This document shows, piece by piece, positions 47,987 through 57,879 of a stretch of DNA of 64,000 nt (positions are counted from its first letter, which is position 1; every line of letters begins with the position of its first letter). The notes beneath the pieces were generated by a model, which had not been told where the DNA came from, did not search any database, and worked only from the letters and a program-made list of their open reading frames with translations. This DNA comes from Epiperipatus broadwayi. Taxonomy: Eukaryota; Onychophora; Udeonychophora; Euonychophora; Peripatidae. Made by a program: the position numbers and the translations under genes. The stretch lies in the NCBI GenBank assembly GCA_028023455.1, contig JAQFVV010000050.1, forward strand, positions 3,968,626 through 4,032,625, given 5' to 3'.

Positions 47987-49743
47987 TATAACGAACTGCT
48001 TTGCCCGTGGAAGGGTCGTATTAGTAAATTCATAAAAATGGCTATGGTTAACTTAAGATTTAACCTTATATATATAAATTTTTCCCTCTCTGCATGATCC
48101 CGGGCATATTTATGGATAGCGTGTTTGCTTCCAAGCGCCAAACCTATTTGCGATGAACAAATAAGAATTACACCACGGGACTCTATAGATGCAGCATATA
48201 CCCCGATAGCGACTCGATAGATATTTACTATCACTTTGCCTTTTCCTGTAATTTAAGGGGGGAAGGGTGTTAACTAGCCTAGCTCATCTCAGGGGTGGTG
48301 GTCATTAGACCGTGGACGGGAACTACGGATTCCGACACTACTTTCTTTTAACTGAAGGTGGATGGATATACATAACTAAATTTCTGTCTATCAAAAAAAA
48401 ATAAACGATTATAGAAATCCCATCTTATCGATTAGATTTTCCCTGCGCAACAGGGAAATTCCCGTTTAATTTCAGATGAGTGCGCTCGCTACCCTACCCT
48501 AAATTCCTCCATACCGGTTGTTCAAGATAGAGTATATGTTTTATATTAATTATGAAATCTTTAGTGCTATAACTATGAATCTTATTAAAATAATATAAAT
48601 CAAAGAATAAAAAAATATATATACACAGATATTCATAACATTAAAACAATTTATTATAAAATAAGAAGGTTAGGATTTATTTAATTGACCCGCCATTATT
48701 CATAACTCATGCTTCATAGAATGTCAAGCATACACACACATATACGTACAGATTAAGCATTTTATTCTTTGGATCTTTATAGGCAACGCAACATATTATT
48801 AATGTTCTTTTACTAAATTGCTTCCCTGGACTTTGTAGTTTGAAAGTTTTATTGAAACATGTTTTAAATATAGAGAATTTAATTTATTTCAAAGTTCCGA
48901 TGGATGACGCAATCTGTTTAAGACTCGGATTGTGTTTTAATAGCAAATCAATAAGCAAATAATATGGTTCACGTTACCTTAACATTCCCGGGAATTTAGG
49001 CATTTCAAAGGTGTATGTCTGACGATGTCAATGGCTTTAAAACCGGACGATCTCATAGTTAGTTTCCCCGTGGCTATCATTGTTCCTTGCCATCGATGAC
49101 TGGAATCCGGCGTTCTTTAACTATCCTTTTTGCAGCACATTCGGGATCGTAGGGCAGGCCTTCATCGCCTGTCAAGTGAAAGGTTTTTACCCCACTCGAT
49201 GCATGATACGTTTTCTTATTTTTCAAATCCCACTCTCTGGACCCCTGGAAGAAGAAAAATATCCCCTATTTATTTTCTTTTATATCCCCTCTCTTCTCGT
49301 CCTTTCCACGTCCCTTTCCGTGATTCCATCCCTCGAAATTCTCCGGTTGCGTCACCCAACCGGACTATGACTACGTCATCGCGGTCGCCATTGTACTAAA
49401 ACCTGCATTTGTATTTTAGAAAGATCTCATTTTGCTTTAACTGGCCATCTACTTGAAATATATCAATCATGCACATATATATACCCGCATGCCACAAACA
49501 CTCCAATAAAGCACGAGTTTTACGAAGTTTTTCCCCACTTTTAAAATTAAACCAATAACAACTAGCTACAAATAAAGATACGAATAACATACTGTTAATA
49601 TTGAATTATTCCCACCACCATTTAATATTAGTATTTACAATTATTAATAACTTTATTAGTTGATAGTGTTAGTACTATCTATATCCATTTATCTTGTAAC
49701 TTTTGACGGACCATTGGCTCTCCTCAGTCTGCACCTTGTTACA
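47987..49743 (-). repeat. 5' LTR (1757 bp)
   Basis: Direct repeat of 41733-43495. In element orientation it begins TGTAAC and ends GTTATA, so the canonical TG start is present but the CA end reads TA in both LTRs. It should contain the promoter. Confidence 0.93.
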
Positions 49744-49747
49744 ATAT

Positions 49748-50235
49748 GCATAAGTGATAAGTAATTAAGCTGTTCAAACTATTTTAAACTGCAATAAAAA
49801 TATGCTTGAAAATTAATAATAAAGATTAATTTAGAATAGTTATAATTTTGAGTATTTTTGAGTATTCTTTAATAATAATAAAATACCAAATATTTCTATA
49901 CTTTTAATTTAATTATAACATTAATAAATTATTATTCTAATATTATTGAAAATTAATCCATCTGATAGACTGCATATAAAAAGTCTCATACACAATCTGG
50001 CAGAGGCTCAAACACAACTCTTGAACAGTCCAATTCTTTATCACTCTAGGAGATTTATAGATAAAATTTACTTATTTTTATAATAAAATTTGGCAATCAT
50101 GACAACACACCATTGATATAATATACCTATTTAATATTGAATAATTATTATTTAATTATTATTAATTAAAATTTAAAATTTTTTATAACTGACCATTTAA
50201 ATAGAGCTTGACAAGGATCAAGCGCAACCATAATG
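49748..50235. other. AT-rich stretch without recognisable features
   Basis: Separates the LTR element from the hammerhead array. No coding signal. Confidence 0.5.
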
Positions 50236-50339
50236 TTTATATATATATGATAACAGATGGTGTTCTACCAAAAACACCGTCAAGAGTAGTTTTCTGTTTA
50301 CATAAACATCAAAGCGAGCATTCACTATCTCTAACTTTA

Positions 50340-50397
50340 ATTCCACTTTCAGATCATCATTTCAAGCTATTTGCTATCATCAGTGAAAGACAGGAAT
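50340..50397 (-). ncRNA. Hammerhead ribozyme, array unit 1
   Basis: CTGATGA core, stem II AGC/GCT, GAAA, stem I CTTTCA/TGAAAG and outer ATTCC/GGAAT intact. Stem III reads ATGATGATC instead of ATCATGATC, leaving two pairs. Confidence 0.7.
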
Positions 50398-50747
50398 AAG
50401 AAACTAGATCCAAACACAAACTCTGAGCATTTATGAAACAGTTTCTATTCAGCTTGCAAGTGTGAATCTTTTAGACATGTTAATGTCTTCAAACTCAGCA
50501 TAGCAAGCCAGATAGCTACATGGGTCTGATCTCAGTTCAGCATCACCACATAGTAGAAGCCTCTGCAATATACATCATTGCAAGAAAGACCTCAAAGGTA
50601 CATTTATAAAAAACAAAAAAACATAAGTTAAAAAACTTGCTAACGCTTGTATTTATGATAACAGATGGCATTCTACCAAAAACACCATCAAGCGTAGTTT
50701 TCTGTTTACATAAATGTCAGAGTGAGCATTCACTATCTCTAACTTTA

Positions 50748-50805
50748 ATTCCGCTTTCAGATCATGATTTCAAACTATTTGCTATCATCAGTGAAAGACA
50801 GGAAT
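50748..50805 (-). ncRNA. Hammerhead ribozyme, array unit 2
   Basis: CTGATGA core and cleavage site intact. Stem II carries a C-to-T change (GTTT for GCTT), and inner stem I has TGAAAG followed by C. Confidence 0.7.
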
Positions 50806-51155
50806 AAGAAACTAGATCTAAACACAAACTCTGAGCATTTATGAAACAGTTTCTATTCAGCTTGCAAGCGTGAATCTTTTAGACACGTTAATGTCTTCAA
50901 ACTCAGCATAGCAAGCCAGATAGCTACATGGGTCTGATCTCAGTTCAGCATCACCACATAGTAGAAGCCTCTGCAATATACATCATTGCAAGAAAGACCT
51001 CAAAGGTACATTTATGAAAAACAAAAAAACACAAGTTAAAAAACTTGCTAATGCTTGTATTTATGATAACAGATGGCGTTCTACCAAAAACACTGTCAAG
51101 CGTAGTTTTCTGTTTACATAAACGTCAGAGTGAGCATTCACTATCTCTAACTTTA

Positions 51156-51213
51156 ATTCCACTTTCAGATCATGATTTCAAGCTATTTGCTATCGTCAGT
51201 GAAAGACAGGAAT
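51156..51213 (-). ncRNA. Hammerhead ribozyme, array unit 3 (consensus)
   Basis: Minus strand in order: ATTCC outer stem I; TGT; CTTTCA inner stem I; CTGACGA; stem II AGC/GCT with loop AAATA and a U-U mismatch next to the core; GAAA; stem III ATC/GAT with a 2 nt loop; cleavage C; TGAAAG; T; GGAAT. Both parts of stem I pair perfectly (6 and 5 bp). This is the type-I layout with a very short stem III seen in retrotransposon-borne hammerheads. Confidence 0.8.
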
Positions 51214-51558
51214 AAGAAACTAGATCTAAACACAAACTCTGAGCATTTATGAAACAGTTTCTATTCAGCTTGCAAGCATGAATCTTTTAGACACGTTAAT
51301 GTCTTCAAACTCAGCAAGCCAGATAGCTACATGGGTCTGATCTCAGTTCAGCATCACCACATAGTAGAAGCCTCTGCAATATACATCATTGCAAGAAAGA
51401 CCTCAAAGGTACATTTATGAAAAACAAAAAAACACAAGTTAAAATACTTGCTAATGCTTGTATTTATGATAACAGATGGCGTTCTACCAAAAACACCGTC
51501 AATCATAGTTTTCTGTTTACATAAACATCAGAGCGAGCATTCACTTTCTCTAACTTTA

Positions 51559-51616
51559 ATTCCACGTTCAGATCATGATTTCAAGCTATCTGCTATCGTC
51601 AGTGAAAGACAGGAAT
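51559..51616 (-). ncRNA. Hammerhead ribozyme, array unit 4
   Basis: Core intact, but inner stem I has a mismatch (TGAACG facing CTTTCA), and stem II has a G-to-A type change (TATCTGC for TATTTGC) in the loop region. Confidence 0.7.
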
Positions 51617-51967
51617 AAGAAACTAGATCTAAACACAAAACTCTGAGCATTTATAAAACAGTTTCTATTCAGCTTGCAAGCGTGAATCTTTTAGACACGT
51701 TAATGTCTTCAAACTCAGCATAGCAAGCCAGATAGCTACATGGGTCTGATCTCAGTTCAGCATCACCACATAGTAGAAGCCTCTGCAATATACATCATTG
51801 CAAGAAAGACCTCAAAGGTACATTTATGAAAAACAAAAAAACACAAGTTAAAATACTTGCTAACACTTGTATTTATGATAACAGATGGTGTTCTACCAAA
51901 AACACCGTCAAGCGTAGTTTTCTGTTTACATAAACGTCAGAGCGAGCATTCACTATCTTTAACTTTA

Positions 51968-52025
51968 ATTCCACTTTCAGATCATGATTTCAAGCTATTT
52001 GCTATCGTCAGTGAAAGACAGGAAT
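51968..52025 (-). ncRNA. Hammerhead ribozyme, array unit 5 (consensus)
   Basis: Same as unit 3 across the whole motif. Confidence 0.8.
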
Positions 52026-52374
52026 AAGAAACTAGATCTAAACACAAACTCTGAGCATTTATGAAACAGTTTCTATTCAGCTTGCAAGCGTGAATCTTTT
52101 AGACACATTAATGTCTTCAAACTCAGCATAGCAAGCCAGATAGCTACATGGGTCTGATCTCAGTTCAGCATCACCACATAGTAGAAGCCTCTGCAATATA
52201 CATCATTGCAAGAAAGACCTCAAAGGTACATTTATGAAAAACAAAAAAACACAAGTTAAAAAACTTGCTAACGCTTGTATTTATGATAACAGATGGCATT
52301 CTACCAAAACACCATCAAGCATACTTTTCTGTTTACATAAATGTCAGAGCGAGCATTCACTATCTCTAACTTTA

Positions 52375-52432
52375 ATTCCACTTTCAGATCATGATTTCAA
52401 GTTGTTTGCTATCATCAGTGAAAGGCAGGAAT
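52375..52432 (-). ncRNA. Hammerhead ribozyme, array unit 6
   Basis: CTGATGA core present. Stem II strand reads ACTT or AACTT in place of GCTT, and one stem I flank base is changed (GCCTTTCA). Likely weakened. Confidence 0.65.
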
Positions 52433-52593
52433 AATAAACTAGATCTAAACACAAACTCTGAGCATTTATGAAACAGTTTCTATTCAGCTTGCAAGTGTGA
52501 ATCTTTTAGACATGTTAATGTCTTCAAACTCAGCATAGCAAGGCAGAAACTGTTTCATAAATGCTCAGTGTTTGTGTTTAGATCTAGTTTCTT

Positions 52594-52651
52594 ATTCCTG
52601 TCTTTCACTGACGATAGCAAATAGCTTGAAATCATGATCTGAAAGTGGAAT
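52594..52651 (+). ncRNA. Hammerhead ribozyme, inverted unit (consensus)
   Basis: Plus-strand copy with every core and stem residue of unit 3: CTGACGA, AGC/GCT, GAAA, ATC/GAT, CTTTCA/TGAAAG and ATTCC/GGAAT. Confidence 0.8.
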
Positions 52652-53001
52652 TAAAGTTAGAGATAGTGAATGCTCGCTCTGATGTTTATGTAAACAGAAA
52701 ACTACACTTGATGGTGGTTTTGGTAGAACGCCATCTGTTATCATAAATACAAGTGTTAGCAAGTTTTTTAACTTGTGTTTTTTTGTTTTTCATAAATGTA
52801 CCTTTGAGGTCTTTCTTGCAATGATGTATATTGCAGAGGCTTCTACTATGTGGTGATGCTGAACTGAGATCAGACCCATGTAGCTATCTGGCTTGCTATG
52901 CTGAGTTTGAAGACATTAACATGTCTAAAAGATTCACGCTTGCAAGCTGAATAGAAACTGTTTCATAAATGCTCAGAGTTTGTGTTTAGATCTAGTTTCT
53001 T

Positions 53002-53059
53002 ATTCCTGTCTTTCACTGATGATAACAAATAGCTTGAAATCATGATCTGAAAGTGGAAT
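53002..53059 (+). ncRNA. Hammerhead ribozyme, last inverted unit
   Basis: CTGATGA core, GAAA, stem III and stem I intact. Stem II has AAC facing GCT (one mismatch). Confidence 0.7.
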
Positions 53060-53210
53060 TAAAATTAGAGATAGTGAATGCTCGCTCTGACGTTTATGTA
53101 AACAGAAAACGATGCTTGATGGTGTTTTTGGTAGAACGCCATCTGTTATCATAAATACAAGCGTTAGCAAGTTTTTTAACTTGTGTTTTTTTGTTTTTCA
53201 TATATATATA

Positions 53211-53361
53211 TTATAATTGAAATAATAAATTTAATGATTTACAAACTATTATAAACAATTCTTAAATCTGCAGAAGTACAAATTAACTGAAACTACTTCT
53301 GCAGATTTAAGGATTGTTTATAATAGTTTGTAAACCATTAAATTTATTATTTCAATTATAA
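53211..53361. repeat. 151 bp near-perfect hairpin
   Basis: Arms of 68 bp (53211-53278 and 53294-53361) beginning TTATAATTGAAATAATAAAT, with a 15 nt loop. It lies three bases from the TA tract that ends the hammerhead array. MITE-like in size, with no clear target duplication. Confidence 0.9.
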
Positions 53362-53867
53362 TTACAATTTTGTTTTAATTAATGGACATTATATATATAT
53401 ATATATATATACACTCAGATATGATATATAATAGTTTAAAAATTAACATGTTCAAATTATCAAAGACTTATAAAAAATAATTCGTTTGTAATAATACATA
53501 AATGCAAACATATATTGCATGTATATTAAAATAATAGAAAAAATCAAAGTTATTATTTCATTTTTTATCTAATGGTAAAAAAGTTTTCCTTTTTATTTTT
53601 TTTTTAAAATAATATCACATTTTTGTCATGTTACTTTTGAATAATTATAAACACCTTTTAAAAAAATATTAAAGCAAGTCTTTTATTTTCCAAACTGGAA
53701 AGATTTTTAGAATTTACTTTTTTTTTTCAAAATAAAATTGTCTATGAATAATCCTTTGCTTTTTTAGACTCTTAATTCAAGCAAAAATTATTTATTTATT
53801 ATAAATTACAGATTTTAAATGTCATTTTCATTAAAGAAATACATTCACTAACTGTACTTTATATATA
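53362..53867. other. AT-rich stretch without recognisable features
   Basis: Contains a short TA run at about 53391-53410. No coding signal. Confidence 0.5.
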
Positions 53868-53897
53868 TATCATCATCATCATAAACCATTATCAATC

Positions 53898-53900
<3 letters not shown>
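53868..53900 (-). mobile_element. Terminal 3' scrap of the RTE-like LINE
   Basis: CATCATCATCAT then AACCATTATCAATCCACT is the reverse complement of the RTE 3' end (AGTGGATTGA... GATGATGATG). It stops at a TA tract after about 30 bp, an extreme 5' truncation. Confidence 0.65.
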
Positions 53901-53937
<37 letters not shown>

Positions 53938-53938
<1 letters not shown>

Positions 53939-54123
53939 CAATGCAGTATGTTGATATGTGCTTTTCTACATCTAGATAAAACAGTATATGAATAAACTAA
54001 TTCTTCAGCATGCTCATGGATTTTTTTAGTACAATGCAGTATGTTGATATGTGCTTTTCTACATCTAGATAAAACAGTATATGAATAAACTAATTCTTCA
54101 GCAAGCTCATGGATTTTTTTAGT
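53938..54123. repeat. 93 bp tandem duplication
   Basis: Copies 53938-54030 and 54031-54123 differ at about one base (AGCATGC against AGCAAGC). The high identity indicates a recent event. Confidence 0.95.
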
Positions 54124-54807
54124 GAACTGAGTTTTTTTAAAAAATTGTAGATTGGCTTATTGCCATTTTCAGGAGATGTATAATTTATGTAACTGTTGAC
54201 CTTCAAATATCTCAATTTAGTCTCTATCATGTAATGAACTTCATGCAAGTCAGCTCTGTATGCAATATACATAAGGCTAATGAACCACAGAGAAGCTAAT
54301 CCTGATTTCCATATAGCAACAGCTGGATTTGCACTGTCCTGCCTTCAATTACCTTTTCATAATCTCTGTCATAATCTGTACAATTGTGACTTCTCTATTC
54401 TCTTTTTCAAACCTTTTTATAGTAAGAATAGAAAAAATAGAGTACTTAAAAATATGTTTTCCCTATCTTCATTAATAAAATGTTAATGACCCATTTTCAA
54501 ATCAACTTAATCTTTTGAAAAATAACTTTTGGAAATTTATCAAAACATACTATACAAGCATTAATTACCAAAAATAATCAAAAAAGATAGTAAAATTTTA
54601 TAATTACCAATATATTTATTGCATCATATAAACATGCTTGTTTTAATTTCAATATCAGAATTAATAAAAACTATGGTATAGCAAAATTAATATCAAGATT
54701 GAATTTTAAAAATAATATGAAAGTACATTTGACTCGGAAAATCCCAAAACAATTTTATTATGTATTGCAAGCAATAAATAGTTATGGCATTGTGGTTTAT
54801 TCTTATG
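54124..54807. other. AT-rich stretch without recognisable features
   Basis: Two frames of 60-68 codons lack recognisable homology. Confidence 0.5.
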
Positions 54808-55322
54808 AAGCCATTAAGTATCACATGATCACATTTCCTATACTAGCACATTAATTGTTGATAAACAGAGCAAAACTCTCCATACAGTATTGCCACCTGT
54901 GCTAAACAAAGTAAAAGAGCCAAAGACACTGAAATATATGGGTGCTGAACTGAGTTCAGACCCATATGACTATATAAGCTATTGAGCTTAGATTGAAAAT
55001 ATTTTTGTGTTTTAAATTTCATTCTCATAGTTTTGTAGTTAAGTAGAGATAAAAGGTGGTTGCTAGAGGGTTGCATTAGATCCTGAGATCTAGATGCAGT
55101 GCTCTCAGATCCAAAGCTCCTCACTGACGAAGGCCACAAGCCAGAAACTAGTCTGGGGATATTGGATGAGTAGGTATTAGATAGGGATTTTATGCACAAG
55201 TCTTCTGGCATCCATTGATTACTCTGTTTAGCACAGGTGGCAATACTATATGGAGAGTTTTGCTCTGTTTATCAACAATGTGCTAGTATAGGAAATGTGA
55301 TCATGTGATGCTTAATGGTTTA
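54808..55322 (+). mobile_element. Hammerhead-bearing repeat with inverted ends (family C), copy 1
   Basis: Terminal arms of about 105 bp (54808-54913 and 55221-55322) are near-perfect inverted copies (CTATACTAGCACATT, GCAAAACTCTCCATA, GTGCTAAACA). Between them lie the superfamily block GCTGAACTGAGTTCAGACCC and, 150 bp later, a hammerhead. The 122-codon minus-strand frame inside has no homology and recurs only because the repeat does. Confidence 0.8.
55109..55167 (+). ncRNA. Type-I hammerhead ribozyme (family C), copy 1
   Basis: ATCCAA (55109-55114) pairs with TTGGAT (55162-55167). TCCTCA (55118-55123) pairs with TGGGGA (55154-55159) with one G-U. Core CTGACGA (55124-55130). Stem II GGC/GCC with loop CACAA and an A-A mismatch next to the core. 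GAAA at 55144-55147. Stem III is only C-G with loop TA, and C55153 is the predicted cleavage base. Such a minimal stem III is known in Penelope-associated hammerheads, which may work as dimers. Confidence 0.75.
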
Positions 55323-55725
55323 ACACCAATCCTGCCTAATAGGATAGTGGTGGCTATGGTTGTAAAAGAGCAAAAGACACCAAAATGTATGGGTGCTGAA
55401 CTGAGTTCAGACCCATATGACTATATAAGCTATTGAGATTTGATTGAAAATATTTTTGTGTTTTAAATTTCATTCTCATAGTTTTGTAGTTAAGTAGAGA
55501 TAAAAGGTGGTTGCTAGAGGATTGCATTAAATCCTAAGATCTAGATGCAGTGCTCTCAGATCCAAAGCTCCTCACTGATGAAGGCCACAAGCCAGAAACT
55601 AGTCTGGGGATATTGGATGAGTAGGCATTAGATAGGGATTTTATGCAGAAGCCTTCTGGCATCCATTGATTACTCTGTTTAGCACAAGTGGCAATACTGT
55701 ATGGAGAGTTTTGCTCTGTTTTATT
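55323..55725 (+). mobile_element. Hammerhead-bearing repeat (family C), copy 2
   Basis: Direct repeat of copy 1 with a few percent divergence, about 450 bp downstream, lacking the left arm of the palindrome. Shares GCTGAACTGAGTTCAGACCC and the end TATGGAGAGTTTTGCTCTG. Confidence 0.8.
55560..55618 (+). ncRNA. Type-I hammerhead ribozyme (family C), copy 2
   Basis: Same layout as copy 1 with the core CTGATGA in place of CTGACGA (position 7 is free to vary). All stems intact. Confidence 0.75.
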
Positions 55726-55893
55726 ATTATGAACAAATTGATTAAATTAAAAAATAGAAATTCAATTATTGATGGTCTTTAAATACAGTACAAAACCTAA
55801 TAGATATAACATATAACACTCAGTCATATTACTTAATGAATGTAAATATAACACAGATTAATGTAAAGGGCATTAACTCACCTCAATGCTTAT

Positions 55894-56972
55894 TTGGCCT
55901 CAGCAATTGGCTCTCAGTTTAATTCAAATATAACCCTCCTGACTAAAACAAAATATTCAACCCATTCAAAAATTAATCAATATAGTTATCTTAATATATG
56001 TGGAATTAAGTCATCACAGTATGATGTAGCCGCAGCTAGTGTAGGAATGATTATACCCCACAATTCTCCATTTAAGCAATTTAAAATATTATATCTTCAT
56101 GACAATATGATCACAGTAACACCCTATCTTACTTCCTTCACAATAAACATAATCATGATATACCTTTACAAGAAAATGAAATTAATATTGGGATTAATAA
56201 GGCAGATAAATTTACTTATTTCTATTAATTTACATCCTATAATTTTAAATGGTGATTTCAACATACCATATTCAACTTTTGTGAAGAAATACCTCTATAG
56301 GATTAATGCCAGATTCATGAGTGCAGAAGGTTTCTTTTCCATAAAGTCCTTTTCTTTCTACACCAAGAACATTCCATACAAAGAAATCTTGTTTTCTACT
56401 TTTCTAACTTTTATGTTATCAATTCAACATGAATACCTGTAAGCTTTTCACACCATCTAGCAGTGGCAATTAAAATTAAATTAATCTTGCAATGTCAACC
56501 AATATTAACACTTAACAACACTATTAGATTATGTGTAAAATCCATGCCACTTGAATCTTTTCTTTCAAAAAATTACATTTATTTTGAAAAAATAAACATT
56601 ATGAAATTAAACTCTGTAGAATCATGCTTCATATTTATAAACCTCATCAAATCTAACATAAATTTTTATAGTAGAAAAAATAAACCCCAACTAGATTAGT
56701 AAAAGAATTCTATGCAATACACTTTCAACTGAAAAATATTTCCCTTTTATCAATATCTTTTCCATTAATTATACTTCTCAAACAAAAATACAAGCACACA
56801 CAACAAATCTTGACTAATTATCTGCTAATAAAAATCAAAAATATGCATATGGAAGATCTGCACAATTGGTCAAAAGAATATATACAAGAAACCCTTAGTT
56901 ATAAACCAGAAGCAGCAATACCATCATCTATTATGAAAGATTCAAAGTTAATAACTTACTTGCTGTGTGTGG

Positions 56973-57006
<34 letters not shown>

Positions 57007-57007
57007 C

Positions 57008-57072
<65 letters not shown>

Positions 57073-57180
57073 CTAAGGAATGTTTCAAAAACCATAATTC
57101 TCAATTTCAAGATAAGAGAAGCTTGAATTGTTTTAATTTTTTTGCTAATAAATCGATTAATATTCGTTTATTAACCAATA
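55894..57180 (+). pseudogene. Decayed non-LTR retrotransposon piece (endonuclease-like)
   Basis: A 182-codon frame (55894-56442) contains ILNGDFNIPYS, the GDFN signature of an APE-type LINE endonuclease, preceded by a plausible N-terminal layout (YLNICGI). Further frames at 56463-56699, 56810-56960 and 57061-57180 have similar composition and could be later parts of the same ORF. The clade is not clear, and it is not the RTE seen elsewhere. Weak evidence resting mainly on one motif. Confidence 0.4.
56968..57070. repeat. TA hairpin flanked by TGTGTGGCAA/TTGCCACACA, then (AG)n
   Basis: TGTGTGGCAA (about 56967-56976), a TA tract and TTGCCACACA form a hairpin, followed by a second TA tract and about 15 AG dinucleotides (57039-57068). 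Confidence 0.85.
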
Positions 57181-57879
57181 CTGATTAAACTTATTAAGGC
57201 ATTCCTATCAGAAAAGAAAATGCTAACCCTAATTGTAATTTGGAAACACTTTAATTTTGGTCTATACCATATTTGAAGTCTGTTCATAGAAACAACAATG
57301 CGAATGAATACCTCTATGTCAGAAGAGATTAAATAATATAGATAAATATCTTTAATACTTATGTTTTGCTTATATGTATGTTCTAATAAATTTGTGTTTT
57401 CCATAATATTTTAACGAAATATCTACTTATCTGTGCCTTGTTATATATGTCATCACCAGTAACAACCATTCACAAATGATTGTAGTCATTCCAACACCAA
57501 TGGAAAAATAATATAGGATGACAAAGAGTATTTACAACCATATCCTAAAAATGTGTTTTGCAATAGCTACACAAACCATTATGTGAACCAAAGTATTTCC
57601 AAATATAAAATATACTAGTATATTTTTCTGTTTTACATATATATATATTGTGATGCTGCCTTTTACCATTTTTCACAGAAAACTTTCTTCAAATACTTCA
57701 CCACCAAGCTCTCCAATGTATTCTCTTCTCTATTCAACACTGTAATTCTTTAAAATCTCGTTTGTTGTAGTTATTAATAAAATATTTAAAACGTCAATAA
57801 GGACAAACAAACAAACATAATTTAAAAAATATTTCATTTATATCTATTAAAATAACATACTATAAATAGTCAAAATAAG
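57181..57879. other. AT-rich stretch without recognisable features
   Basis: No coding signal beyond a 77-codon minus frame without homology. Confidence 0.5.

Larger units (their letters stand above)
41733..49743 (-). mobile_element. Complete Ty3/Gypsy-type LTR retrotransposon, recently inserted
   Basis: An 8.0 kb element on the minus strand: 5' LTR (49743-47987), primer-binding region, a leader of about 650 bp, gag-pol, purine tract, 3' LTR (43495-41733). The domain order protease, reverse transcriptase, RNase H, integrase is that of Ty3/Gypsy (Metaviridae). The flanking sequence is ATAT on both sides (41729-41732 and 49744-49747), consistent with a 4 bp target-site duplication, though low in complexity. 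I count about twenty substitutions between the LTRs, about 1%, so insertion was recent. Yet pol is split by three frame changes, so this copy cannot make its full polyprotein. Confidence 0.92.
50236..53208. mobile_element. Array of 404-408 bp hammerhead-bearing units, direct then inverted (family B)
   Basis: Unit starts (TGATAACAGATGG) at 50248, 50656, 51064, 51468, 51876 and 52284 give periods of 408, 408, 404, 408 and 408 bp. The sixth unit is cut at about 52545, where orientation flips. The inverted side holds a partial unit (52546-52745), a full unit and a short tail, ending at TTTTTCATATATA. Units differ by only a few percent. Each carries one hammerhead motif, minus strand in the direct part and plus strand in the inverted part. 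Both ends abut TA tracts. Unit blocks such as GATCTCAGTTCAGCATCACC and AGGTACATTTATGAAAAACA are shared with the 5.0-6.3 kb array. No protein is encoded; the 60-66 codon frames repeat because the DNA repeats. Confidence 0.92.

Noticed and set aside
52234-52434. Repeated 63-66 codon ORFs in the hammerhead array (also 50208-50399)
   Set aside because: They recur in only two of the units, and their sequence overlaps the ribozyme on the other strand. Frame is not maintained across units.
50236-53208. CRISPR-like array
   Set aside because: Unit length of 408 bp without a repeat/spacer structure, in a eukaryotic context; it is a tandem repeat with ribozymes.
54843-55211. 122-codon minus-strand ORF
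   Set aside because: Lies entirely within a non-coding hammerhead repeat, with no recognisable domain.
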